Source of the DNA: Anaerolineae bacterium | GTDB taxonomy: Bacteria; Chloroflexota; Anaerolineae; Aggregatilineales; Phototrophicaceae | NCBI GenBank assembly: GCA_022843385.1 | Contig: JALHNT010000004.1 | Location: 1 to 42,651 of the forward strand | Direction of reading: 5' to 3' | Length of the DNA stretch: 42,651 nt | Shown here: in pieces, positions 33,090 to 41,017 of the stretch | Layout: every line of letters begins with the position of its first letter | How positions within the stretch are numbered: position 1 is the first letter of the stretch | Program-made: the position numbers and the translations under genes | Notes under the pieces: generated by a model | The model's input: only the letters and a program-made list of their open reading frames with translations | What the model was told of the DNA's origin: nothing | Databases searched by the model: none

Positions 33090-33620
33090 ATGTCAGATTT
33101 GTATGAACGCATTGTCAGCCAGCGAGGCGAGCTGGAAAAGATCATCATGAAGATACCGGGTTTTGCCGGGTATATGGATAACAAGGCGCGCCGCGCTGCA
33201 GACCGCATGGTGCGCGACCATGTGGCTGGCGAAGTGAAACGCCGCATCACCCGCCTGAACGATATTCAGAAATCGCTCTTGGACTCCGGCGGCCTGTCAC
33301 AGATGGGTGAGTTCAACGACGTAAAAGTTCGGATGCAACTCTTTCACGACCGGCTGAATGCCGCGACTCCCGGCTATTCTGGGCCGATGGCGGAGATCAA
33401 AATCGGCCCGCATGAGATGGATAAGCTCTATGCGTTTGACGAAGCCTTGATTCGCTATGTCGACCAGTTCGACGCTGCCCTGACCAAGTTGGCTGAAGCA
33501 GTGTCCAGCAAGGGTGATGTAAAGACGGCACTGAACGAACTGAGCACGCTGGCGGCTGAAGCCAACGATGCCCTGGCGCTGCGCGATGATCTGTTTACCA
33601 ATCTGAGCAAGACGGTCTAA
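33090..33620 (+). CDS. Helical cytosolic protein of unknown function
   Basis: The 176 residues are predicted mostly helical by composition, with no membrane segment or Cys cluster. A heptad-like C-terminal third (FDAALTKLAEAVSSKG, LNELSTLAAEANDALAL) is present. I do not recognise a family. Position between the zinc-ribbon membrane protein and the SPFH gene (25 bp) points to joint function. A PspA-like or other membrane-coat role is conceivable by analogy to the B. subtilis ydj locus, but sequence similarity to PspA is not evident. AAAGGAA precedes the start. A weak TACAAT/TATAAA box near 33050-33060 could give it a separate promoter. Confidence 0.72.
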   Translation: MSDLYERIVSQRGELEKIIMKIPGFAGYMDNKARRAADRMVRDHVAGEVKRRITRLNDIQKSLLDSGGLSQMGEFNDVKVRMQLFHDRLNAATPGYSGPMAEIKIGPHEMDKLYAFDEALIRYVDQFDAALTKLAEAVSSKGDVKTALNELSTLAAEANDALALRDDLFTNLSKTV

Positions 33621-33645
33621 CCCAATCTACGAAGGAGTTCAATCC

Positions 33646-34716
33646 ATGCCTCGCATTATTGATATTATCGACCATACCAACGTCGGCGATGATGAATTCG
33701 CCTGGCGTGAGCCGCAGGGTGGCAGCGGCGATTTTCGGATGGGGTCACAGGTCATCGTTGGTGAAAGTCAGGCGGCTGTGTTTGTACGCGGTGGACAAGC
33801 ACTCGATGTCCTACGAACCGGGCGACACACGCTCTCAGTTGCCAACCTGCCGATCCTCTCCGGCCTGATCGGGCTGGCGACCAGCGGACGCACCCCATTC
33901 ACCGCCGATGTGTACTTCATCAACCTGAAGGATATGCCACAGGTGACCTGGGGCACCAGCACGCCGATTGTGATGGAGACCCCCGGCAAAGGTCTGGGTG
34001 TGGTGCTGCTCATCACGCACGGTGTCATCGACATCGGCGTGGATGACCCGATGCTGTTCATCAAGCAGTACGCCGTCGGCAAAGATCGCGTCGGCATGAA
34101 TCACATCAAGGATCGGGTTCAGGCCATGCTGCTGGGCGCGCTGGCGGAGATCATCGGCAAGTCAGGGGCGCAGAGCATCCCGGATGCCAACAATGTTATG
34201 GATGACCTGGAAGGCGCGGCGCTGGTCAAGCTGAACGAAAAGTTCCAGGCGATGGGGCTGCGGATCAAGGCCTTTGAAGCCAATCCGTTCACCGCCAAGA
34301 ATGTCCCGCTGGACGAACTGCGTAACTACGTCAGCCTGGATCTGTGGGAACGGGTGCAGCGGCTTCAGATCGCGGAGACGGCTGCTGGCAACCCTGGCGT
34401 GGGTGGCGCGGCTGTCGGCGCAGGCCTGGGCATGGGGGTCGGGCAGATGCTCGGCGCGACGCTCAACCCGGAGCAGGCGGCTTTGCAGCAGCAGAATCAG
34501 ATGCTCATGCAGCAGATGATGATGAATATGTTGCAGAAACAGCAGGGCGAGGCCGCTCCCAGCGCCGCCCCGGCCGCAACGGCTAATCCGCAGACCAAAG
34601 AGGAAATCCAGGCCATGCTCGACAGCCTGGATATGAAGCTGGCGAACGGCGAAATCTCTGAGGCCGTTTACAATCGCCTGGTCGAAAAGTGGACGCAGCG
34701 CTTGAGCAGCATGTAA
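33646..34716 (+). CDS. SPFH-domain protein with C-terminal SHOCT-like segment (YdjI-like)
   Basis: A stomatin/prohibitin/flotillin-type protein of the YdjI group. Residues 25-235 form the SPFH region (RMGSQVIVGESQAAVFVRGG, PILSGLIGLATSGRTPF, DPMLFIKQYAVG). A Gly/Ala-rich hinge (GVGGAAVGAGLGMGVGQ) and a Gln/Met-rich stretch (QQQNQMLMQQMMMNMLQ) follow. The last 35 residues (QAMLDSLDMKLANGEISEAV onwards) look like a SHOCT oligomerisation motif. B. subtilis YdjI ends in a zinc ribbon instead; here a zinc ribbon is on the protein two genes upstream. AAGGAG stands 8-10 nt before the start. An intrinsic terminator follows. Confidence 0.87.
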   Translation: MPRIIDIIDHTNVGDDEFAWREPQGGSGDFRMGSQVIVGESQAAVFVRGGQALDVLRTGRHTLSVANLPILSGLIGLATSGRTPFTADVYFINLKDMPQVTWGTSTPIVMETPGKGLGVVLLITHGVIDIGVDDPMLFIKQYAVGKDRVGMNHIKDRVQAMLLGALAEIIGKSGAQSIPDANNVMDDLEGAALVKLNEKFQAMGLRIKAFEANPFTAKNVPLDELRNYVSLDLWERVQRLQIAETAAGNPGVGGAAVGAGLGMGVGQMLGATLNPEQAALQQQNQMLMQQMMMNMLQKQQGEAAPSAAPAATANPQTKEEIQAMLDSLDMKLANGEISEAVYNRLVEKWTQRLSSM

Positions 34717-34740
34717 TCGCAGTTCACATTCCATCCATTG

Positions 34741-34773
34741 AGCGCGCTCACCGGTTGGGCGCGCTTTTCATTT
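34741..34773 (+). terminator. Intrinsic terminator of the DUF2207-SPFH cluster
   Basis: AGCGCGC (34741-34747) pairs with GCGCGCT (34759-34765), followed by TTTTCATTT. The tail overlaps the stop codon of the convergent glycosyltransferase gene. Confidence 0.9.
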
Positions 34774-36637
34774 AGGGGATGACGACATCGGGGATCCGGT
34801 AGGCGTCGCCATCGCCTAGCGGTAAGCGCTCTCCGGTGTCAGGATCGTAGAAGCCCACTGCCAGCGCATACGTGCCGGCTGGAACCTGCGCCAGCGGCAA
34901 CGAGTAGATGTCTCGGTATAGCTCACCGGTTGTCCATTCGACGGTGTTGAGCTGACCATTCTGAGGAAAGCGATCATCCTGTGACCAGAGCGGCGATCCC
35001 GTCGCCGGGTTGGGCGAGCCGATGAGATGGACGAATACTTTCAACGGCACCGCCGCAGCGCGAACCGGACGCCAGTACAACCATACCGTCAGGGTCTCAT
35101 CGCGGTTGGCGGGCAGCAGCCAACGATATCCCATCAATTCAACCTGCTGGTCAAAGGTCGCCAGCGGCGTAGGGCTGACCTCATCGGGGTTCACTTCCCA
35201 GGGCATATATTGCCAGTAATGCAGATCGGCGGCCTGCCCGCTGCGTACCCGTTGCATGTGTTGGTTCAGCCAGCCTTCGACCACACCCACATTCGGCCAA
35301 TCGGGGAAGGTCTGTCCAACCACCCAGATGCTGCGGTACTCGCCGCTGTAGCTTGCCAACGCCGACTCGATAGCGGCGGCGGGTTGGGATGGGCGTTCGG
35401 GCAAAGCGAGGTTGGGCGCGGGCGCGTCATAGTAATAGCCAAAGGCGGCGTCAACCGAGAGTTGGATCACCAGATCATCAGCCTGCGTCTCGTCTCGGAG
35501 ATACTTAGTCAGCGCCGGCCAATCACGCGATTTGAGGGTTGCCGGGTTGAAGTAGTAGTTCGCCAGACTGACGCCAGTGATGCCCAACCAGCATCCCATA
35601 ACGGCAAGGGGCAGCCCCCAACGGAGTCGGGAACCTCGCATGTGGCGATAACTCAGCACGATCAACCCGGCCAGCATGAGGATCAGGGCAGGAAGGATCG
35701 GCAGCACATAGCGTGGGTCGAAGATATTCAACCGGCTGGCAGCAGCGCTCAATAGCCCGACTGGCACGATAATCCAGGTCAGCAGCAGGATGGCGCTGTC
35801 GCGTCGATAACGCCACAGCAGCAGGACACCGCCGATAAACAAAATCAGCAGCAGCGGCCATAACAGGCTGTTCCACCAGGTGAGCAGTAGCCGATCACCG
35901 ATGCTCAGAGTGGGCAGAAACCAAGTGAATAGACGGCCAATGTCGAGGCGGCTGGCGGTGGTCCCGGCATAGGCTCCGCCAAAAATCAATCCACCTTGTA
36001 GAATCAGGAAGGATGCGCCAGAGGTGAGAAATGCCGGCAAAGCTGCCAACACCCAGGCAGCGAAGTGCGCTCGCTGTCGCAGCAGCACATAAACACCGAA
36101 AGCCAACAGCGGCAGCCACTCGAAATAAAAGATGTTGCAGGTGATGGTGGCGAGGATAGCATACCAGACCCAGCGGGATCGTCGCGGTTGGTCGAGTGCC
36201 TGTAAGCCGAACCACATCGTCACCAGACTTAAGCCGGCCCAGATGGCATTGTTGCGGGCATCCTGCGCGTGCCAGATGGCGAAAGGGTGCAGCGCGAACA
36301 ACAGCGCCGCCAGCAACCCAGCCTCTCGATTGATGAGGCGGCTCCCGATGCGATACAGCGCCGGGATGCCGAGGAGTCCAATTAAGGCGGGGAGCAGTCG
36401 CATCGCCAGCACGCTGGTGCCGGCCAGCAAACCCCACCCGTGAAATAGCCCATAAGTGAGGACAGGATGGGGTTCAAGGGTGGCGATCTCGGTCAGGGAT
36501 TGCGACAGCGGCAGCCGCGCCCAGTATTGCACGCTGAAAGCTTCATCGCCCCGCAGCGGCACCGCTGTCAGTTGAAAGAGACGCAGCAAAAAACCGATCA
36601 GGATGATGAGCGTGACCGGCAGCCAGCGTTGCCTCAT
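34772..36637 (-). CDS. GT39/ArnT-like membrane glycosyltransferase
   Basis: A multi-spanning GT-C enzyme of the dolichyl/undecaprenyl-phosphate-sugar type. It opens with a helix and an RGDEAFSVQYW loop, where the acidic pair is the usual catalytic site. LFALHPFAIWHAQDARNN is typical of the ArnT/PMT loop. About ten further membrane helices follow to residue 365. The last 240 residues form a soluble domain ending in a beta-rich segment (LMGYRWLLPANRDETLTVWL, PAGTYALAVGFYDPDTGERL) common in Chloroflexota GT39 proteins. The start overlaps the stop of the NERD gene by 4 bp (ATGA). Donor and acceptor unknown. Confidence 0.85.
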   Translation of the reverse strand: MRQRWLPVTLIILIGFLLRLFQLTAVPLRGDEAFSVQYWARLPLSQSLTEIATLEPHPVLTYGLFHGWGLLAGTSVLAMRLLPALIGLLGIPALYRIGSRLINREAGLLAALLFALHPFAIWHAQDARNNAIWAGLSLVTMWFGLQALDQPRRSRWVWYAILATITCNIFYFEWLPLLAFGVYVLLRQRAHFAAWVLAALPAFLTSGASFLILQGGLIFGGAYAGTTASRLDIGRLFTWFLPTLSIGDRLLLTWWNSLLWPLLLILFIGGVLLLWRYRRDSAILLLTWIIVPVGLLSAAASRLNIFDPRYVLPILPALILMLAGLIVLSYRHMRGSRLRWGLPLAVMGCWLGITGVSLANYYFNPATLKSRDWPALTKYLRDETQADDLVIQLSVDAAFGYYYDAPAPNLALPERPSQPAAAIESALASYSGEYRSIWVVGQTFPDWPNVGVVEGWLNQHMQRVRSGQAADLHYWQYMPWEVNPDEVSPTPLATFDQQVELMGYRWLLPANRDETLTVWLYWRPVRAAAVPLKVFVHLIGSPNPATGSPLWSQDDRFPQNGQLNTVEWTTGELYRDIYSLPLAQVPAGTYALAVGFYDPDTGERLPLGDGDAYRIPDVVIP

Positions 36638-37449
36638 ACAACGACGATGGTCGCTTCTTCCAACGCATCGGCGATCTGTTCGATGTCGATGCCCGCTTCA
36701 CGTTTGACTTCAGTACCTTTGGCTTTGGTGCCAGGCTTCTTCTTGTCTACCGGCTGTGCCTGTTCTTCGGAGAGCTTCTGCGCCAGTTCGCGCATGTACT
36801 CGCTCAGGTTGGGTTCTTTCTCAGTGCTGGCGTACAGGACCGGAATGGTCGGATTAATCATCTCGACCTGAGCGCGTGGGTCGGTAAAGACGATCAGCGG
36901 TTGTACATCAACATCTGGCGCACCACCTTTGGCGAGCAGCGCTTTGACATGAGCCACTGCCTGACCCGCATCATCATTCGGATTCCCCAGCATATCCCAG
37001 CGCAGCAGCCGCCCGAATACCGCACCCATCCCGGCCCTACCGCCCCATTTGTCGCCTTCAACCCGGTGCTTGCCTTCCTGATAGCGCGTGACGATGGCGA
37101 AGACGCCCTGCGGCGCGATCAGGACATGCCGCGCCGGGATGTGGTAGTAGTTGTAAAGGACGCTGCGCTTGCTGATCCCTTTCAACCCGGTCTGGATCAC
37201 TTCTTCTGGACGCGGGCGACGCACCCACATGTTGGTCATTCGGATCGACGTGAAGGTGCTGATGAGCGAGATGGGCAGCACCAGCCACAACCCCAGACTG
37301 ACCAGCCCGAGCGTGGCTTCATCGCGCACATTAATCACCTGCGTATTGCCGATGAATGCCAGGATGATGAGACCCATACTAAAGAAAAACAGAATATTGG
37401 CGTTGCGCTTGTTGCGCTGCACCAATTTCGTGTTGGTTTCGACACGCAT
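36634..37449 (-). CDS. NERD-domain membrane protein
   Basis: The 271 residues begin with two membrane helices (about 20-38 and 47-66). A nuclease-related domain (NERD) pattern follows: YYHIPARHVLIAPQGVFAIV, then KHRVEGDKWGGR and HVKALLAKGG with a VQPLIVFTDPRAQVE strand. The tail is charged and Lys-rich, then acidic. NERD belongs to the restriction-endonuclease-like fold; the usual E/D-x-K is not evident to me, so activity is uncertain. The stop/start overlap with the glycosyltransferase and the 3-bp gap to the upstream secreted protein mark one operon. Confidence 0.78.
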   Translation of the reverse strand: MRVETNTKLVQRNKRNANILFFFSMGLIILAFIGNTQVINVRDEATLGLVSLGLWLVLPISLISTFTSIRMTNMWVRRPRPEEVIQTGLKGISKRSVLYNYYHIPARHVLIAPQGVFAIVTRYQEGKHRVEGDKWGGRAGMGAVFGRLLRWDMLGNPNDDAGQAVAHVKALLAKGGAPDVDVQPLIVFTDPRAQVEMINPTIPVLYASTEKEPNLSEYMRELAQKLSEEQAQPVDKKKPGTKAKGTEVKREAGIDIEQIADALEEATIVVV

Positions 37450-37452
37450 AGA

Positions 37453-38553
37453 TTACCCCGGTATGACGTACGATATGCCGCCACTTTGATCAATTTCAGC
37501 ACAAACCAGATTCCCCACGCGCAGTGTTGGCAGCAGTTTGAAGGAGCGCGGTGAGCCTGATGCCAGCGCCACCAATGCTACATTGATGTCGGCAGGGTTG
37601 GCCTGGACGCAGTGAGTGACAGGGAACGGCAGCTTGTCGGTCAGCGGTACGCCCTTATCGTTATAGAATGTGATGTCGTAATAAAGCTGGACGGGTCGAT
37701 AACCGGCTGGCCCAGCCGGCGCGTAGCCATTCCAGATGGCGGTGCAGCGCGGCTCAATGGTTCCGGCGAAGGTAATGCCGACATCCTCGGTATCCCAGAA
37801 CAGGGTGTCGCAGGCCGGAGGATACTGCCGCATTACCGACATCCGTTCACTGCCGGTCGCAGCGATTTGCCCGACGCCGGCGGTAGCGGCTGCTGGTGTG
37901 CCGGTGACCAGCGCTGCTGGGATAGTGGTCGCCACCCCTGCCCCGGCGTTACTGATTTCAGCCGTGATGCGGGCGATACCGTTGAGGTTCAGATTGACCG
38001 GAGCGGTGCCGTTTGATGGACCCAAAACCGTAGCTGACGACAACCGCGCCAGGTCGAAGCGCCCACCCGGCGTCCAGGCCCAGTAGGTCAGCACCGAGCT
38101 GCCTGAATTATCAGAGAAGAATTTGAACCCGACCGGCAGGTAGAAGCCGACCCATACCACCGGCTGCGAAATGCTGATCGGCGTGGGGAAGGTGACGGTG
38201 AAGACGCCGCTCTGGGTGATGTTCACCTGGGTCTGCCCGGCCAGCGTGGCATCCACCGGTGACCCGCCATTGGCATCCTGATAGACCACCACATCCACCA
38301 ATTGACCCGGTACAGCGATTTCAACCGACAAGGTGGCTTTGTCGATGGTTGCCGGGAATCGCAGCCCAAGCTGCGTCAGGTCGAAGCCATTCATGACCAG
38401 GGTTTGCTCGCCAGTGATAATCCAGGAGGTGTTACCATCACCGGAGTTATTCGACAGAACGCGCTCGCCCGCGTTGACGAACATCGCACTGGAGAGCGTC
38501 ATTCCCAGCGCCACTAGCAGGATGACCAGCAGGGTAATCTTTTTAGAAGACAT
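37453..38553 (-). CDS. Secreted protein of unknown function
   Basis: A signal peptide (ITLLVILLVALGMTLSSAMF) is followed by an N-terminal beta-rich part (TISIPGQ-like strands, PTPISISQPVVWVGFYLPVG) that looks like a surface or carbohydrate-binding sandwich. A Thr/Ala-rich linker follows. The C-terminal 120 residues have four Cys (ACDTLFWD, EPRCTAIWNG, THCVQANP, LVCAEIDQ) that may form disulfides. I recognise no enzyme family. It is the first gene of the operon with the NERD protein and the glycosyltransferase, which might modify or help export it; this is inference. Confidence 0.72.
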   Translation of the reverse strand: MSSKKITLLVILLVALGMTLSSAMFVNAGERVLSNNSGDGNTSWIITGEQTLVMNGFDLTQLGLRFPATIDKATLSVEIAVPGQLVDVVVYQDANGGSPVDATLAGQTQVNITQSGVFTVTFPTPISISQPVVWVGFYLPVGFKFFSDNSGSSVLTYWAWTPGGRFDLARLSSATVLGPSNGTAPVNLNLNGIARITAEISNAGAGVATTIPAALVTGTPAAATAGVGQIAATGSERMSVMRQYPPACDTLFWDTEDVGITFAGTIEPRCTAIWNGYAPAGPAGYRPVQLYYDITFYNDKGVPLTDKLPFPVTHCVQANPADINVALVALASGSPRSFKLLPTLRVGNLVCAEIDQSGGISYVIPG

Positions 38554-38577
38554 GGTTCATTCCTGTTCCACATTCGT

Positions 38578-38583
38578 TATAAT
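38578..38583 (+). promoter_or_regulatory. -10 element for the plus-strand glycosyltransferase
   Basis: TATAAT at 38578-38583 lies 31 bp before ATG 38615. The -35 region is weak (TTCATT, 16-bp spacing). It sits in the divergent gap after the start of the secreted-protein gene. Confidence 0.45.
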
Positions 38584-38614
38584 TCGGCGGCTTATTGTAG
38601 GGTGTATCGGCAAC

Positions 38615-40489
38615 ATGGTCAAGCAACTTTTCCCCCGCCAATGGACTATCCCTTTATTCTACCTCGTTATCGCCATCTGCATATGGACGTTGGTCATGGC
38701 GGAATTCAGGCTCGATGACAGCTTCATCACCTATCGCTACGCCCGCAATCTGGCCGAGGGGAATGGCCTGGTCTACAACCTGGGCGATAACGTCCTCAGC
38801 ACGACCGCTCCGCTGTATGCCATGCTGTTGGCGTTGGGCAGCATAGCTGTGTCGGACTTTCACACCCTCGGTGGGTTGATCGGTACGTTCTCGATTGGAC
38901 TGGGCGGCTGGTTGATCTATCGCCTCCTGCCGGAGGAGATGCCGCGTTGGATACGCCTGTGGGTCGGAGTGGCCTACACACTGGGCAGCCCAATCTGGTT
39001 GTCGCTGGGGATGGAGACCGCCTTCTGGGTGATGCTGGTGCTGGCGGCCTGCATCTGCACCTTCAGCCGACGATTTGCCGCGGCTGGATTGCTCATCAGT
39101 CTGGCGACGCTGGCGCGCCCGGATGCCGCCCTGCCCGGAGCGCTTGTGTTTTTCTATCTGCTGGTCAACAGCTTCAATCATCGGTTCACCACACAACATG
39201 CCTGGAAACCCGTCGTGGCTTATGTCATAGCTGGCGCTATCCCGGTTGTTGTTTTCGTCGCCTGGGCGACTCTGACCTACGGCTCCCCGATTCCCGTCAC
39301 ACTGGGAGCCAAAAGCGCCCAGGCTGTCCTCGGCATCACCGGGCTGGGACTGGATGTGACCTACTGGGAAGGTCTGCGACTCATTCTTCGCAGCCTCTTC
39401 AGCCAGAGTCCGCTGTACATTGTGCTGGCGCTGCTGCTGCTCTTCGGCCTGGCGAGCCGGTTAGCCCCTGCCATCACGGTGGTGGTGGCCTGGTCAGCCG
39501 CCCACTTGCTGGCGTATATCGTTCTCGGTGTTGCCCCGTACCGCTGGTATTACGTGCCGCTCATGCCCGGCGCGCTGCTGTTGGCTGCCTGTGGTCTGCA
39601 TGATATTCAACAGCGCCTTGCCCAACGCCGCTTCCGCTTGACGGTGCCGCTGGTCAGCGGATTGGCACTGTTCGCGCTCATCGCTCCCCTGATGTCATTC
39701 CGCGCCATTGCCGACCAGATGCTGTCCGGCGGCCGCAGCGATCCGATGCTGCCGGTTGTCGATTGGCAGGCGTATCGTGAGACGGGCGAGTGGATTGACC
39801 AGAATTCGCCGGTTGATGCGCGTATTGGTGTCGCCGAAGTCGGGCAGTTAGGCTTTTTTGCCCGACGCTGGATGTCCGATTACCTCGGATTGCTCCAGCC
39901 CGATGTGTCGGCGATGTTGCGGCGCGGTGATCTATATAGCTGGTTAGTGGATTATGCGCCGGATTATCTGGTGTTCCAACGCTTTCGTGGCGCGGGGTTA
40001 GTGCTGTACAACTTCTACATTCAGGAAGATGCCTGGTTCAACGCCAACTATCAGCGGGTCGCTGAATTTGACGACCCACGCTATCCGGCTGGGCCGGTCA
40101 CGGTATTCCAGCGAATGACCTCGATCACATCGCCCTCAACCGTTCCAATCGGTGCCGACTTTGGCGGCCTGCGACTGACGGGCTATGCATTAGATCAATC
40201 CATGAGGAGTAGCATTCGCATCCGCCTCGACTGGCAGGTCGTGGGTTCGCTGCCGGAGAAACTCCACATCGCCGTCAAAGGATTAGGCATCGCGGGCAGC
40301 AACCCCGGCTTTGATGGCGATTATGATACGACTCACTGGGCGGGGACATTCTCCACCTGGCACGGCTTTGTCTTGCCGTCTGCTTCCCAGGCCGGCGATT
40401 ATCCACTGCTGGTCGCCATCAGTGAAACCGGAAGCACGGTGTTTCTCGAGCAACGCATCGGCAGCATGAGCCTGGTGGAAGGGCAATAA
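38615..40489 (+). CDS. ArnT/GT39-like membrane glycosyltransferase
   Basis: A 624-residue GT-C type membrane enzyme. The first outer loop carries LDDSFITYRYARNLAEGNG, with the paired Asp expected at the catalytic site and the Arg-rich continuation common in this group. NVLSTTAPLYAMLLAL, LSLGMETAFWVML and ATLARPDAALPG are further recurrent motifs of these chloroflexal enzymes. About ten membrane helices end near residue 375. A soluble C-terminal part of 240 residues follows, ending in a beta domain similar in design to the minus-strand GT39 gene. ATG 38615 is chosen because the predicted transcript starts near 38590. Upstream open frame is antisense to the secreted-protein gene. Confidence 0.83.
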   Translation: MVKQLFPRQWTIPLFYLVIAICIWTLVMAEFRLDDSFITYRYARNLAEGNGLVYNLGDNVLSTTAPLYAMLLALGSIAVSDFHTLGGLIGTFSIGLGGWLIYRLLPEEMPRWIRLWVGVAYTLGSPIWLSLGMETAFWVMLVLAACICTFSRRFAAAGLLISLATLARPDAALPGALVFFYLLVNSFNHRFTTQHAWKPVVAYVIAGAIPVVVFVAWATLTYGSPIPVTLGAKSAQAVLGITGLGLDVTYWEGLRLILRSLFSQSPLYIVLALLLLFGLASRLAPAITVVVAWSAAHLLAYIVLGVAPYRWYYVPLMPGALLLAACGLHDIQQRLAQRRFRLTVPLVSGLALFALIAPLMSFRAIADQMLSGGRSDPMLPVVDWQAYRETGEWIDQNSPVDARIGVAEVGQLGFFARRWMSDYLGLLQPDVSAMLRRGDLYSWLVDYAPDYLVFQRFRGAGLVLYNFYIQEDAWFNANYQRVAEFDDPRYPAGPVTVFQRMTSITSPSTVPIGADFGGLRLTGYALDQSMRSSIRIRLDWQVVGSLPEKLHIAVKGLGIAGSNPGFDGDYDTTHWAGTFSTWHGFVLPSASQAGDYPLLVAISETGSTVFLEQRIGSMSLVEGQ

Positions 40490-40550
40490 GTGGTACTCCG
40501 GCCTACGGTTTGGAGTAGCTGTTCTGTCAGGATTCCAGTACCTCAGATTC

Positions 40551-40566
40551 GCCGAAGTCGTTCGGC
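40551..40566 (+). repeat. 6-bp inverted repeat upstream of yajC
   Basis: GCCGAA (40551-40556), GTCG, TTCGGC (40561-40566). It has no U-run, so it is a weak terminator at best; it lies 15 bp before the yajC -35 and could be an operator. Confidence 0.4.
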
Positions 40567-40580
40567 ACGGAAGTTGGGCG

Positions 40581-40608
40581 TTGTCGGCCTCGTCAGCGGT
40601 GTTATAAT
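40581..40608 (+). promoter_or_regulatory. yajC-secDF promoter
   Basis: TTGTCG (40581-40586), a 16-bp spacer and TATAAT (40603-40608) with TG at 40600-40601, so it also has an extended -10. It lies 35 bp before yajC. Confidence 0.72.
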
Positions 40609-40643
40609 CGCTCCCGACTTCACAATGGATCGAGATTGTACGT

Positions 40644-40970
40644 ATGGAATTCCCACTCTTAGCACTGGTGCTGCTGCTCGGCCTCGGCGCATACTGGGCG
40701 ATGGTCGTTTTCCCCAAGCAGCGCGATTTCACCAAGCGCCAGAAATATGTCCGTTCGCTGGCTGCGGGAGACGAAGTGGTCACCTATGGTGGTATCGTTG
40801 GCAAAGTGATTTCAATTGAATCCGATAAGGGCATCGCTCTGGTCGAGATTGCTGACGGTATTGTGGTTCGCCTGGTGACAGCGGCGCTAATTCAACCTTA
40901 TGATCCGGCTGAATTCGCCCGCGCGGCTCGCGCCGGTATGGAAGAAGAGCAGGCGCAGCCAGGGTCGTAA
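40644..40970 (+). CDS. yajC: Preprotein translocase accessory subunit YajC
   Basis: A small single-span membrane protein of the SecDF-YajC complex. The N-terminal helix (LALVLLLGLGAYWAMVVF) is followed by the family segment FPKQRDFTKRQKYVRSLAAG and the cytoplasmic beta domain (GDEVVTYGGIVGKVISI). The 108 residues match the family. The secD start lies about 47 bp downstream, and the gene order yajC-secD-secF is the classical one. Confidence 0.93.
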   Translation: MEFPLLALVLLLGLGAYWAMVVFPKQRDFTKRQKYVRSLAAGDEVVTYGGIVGKVISIESDKGIALVEIADGIVVRLVTAALIQPYDPAEFARAARAGMEEEQAQPGS

Positions 40971-41017
40971 GGTCTGGGATGGAGAGAGTCCATTCCGTTA
41001 ATGAGAAAGGTACGTTT

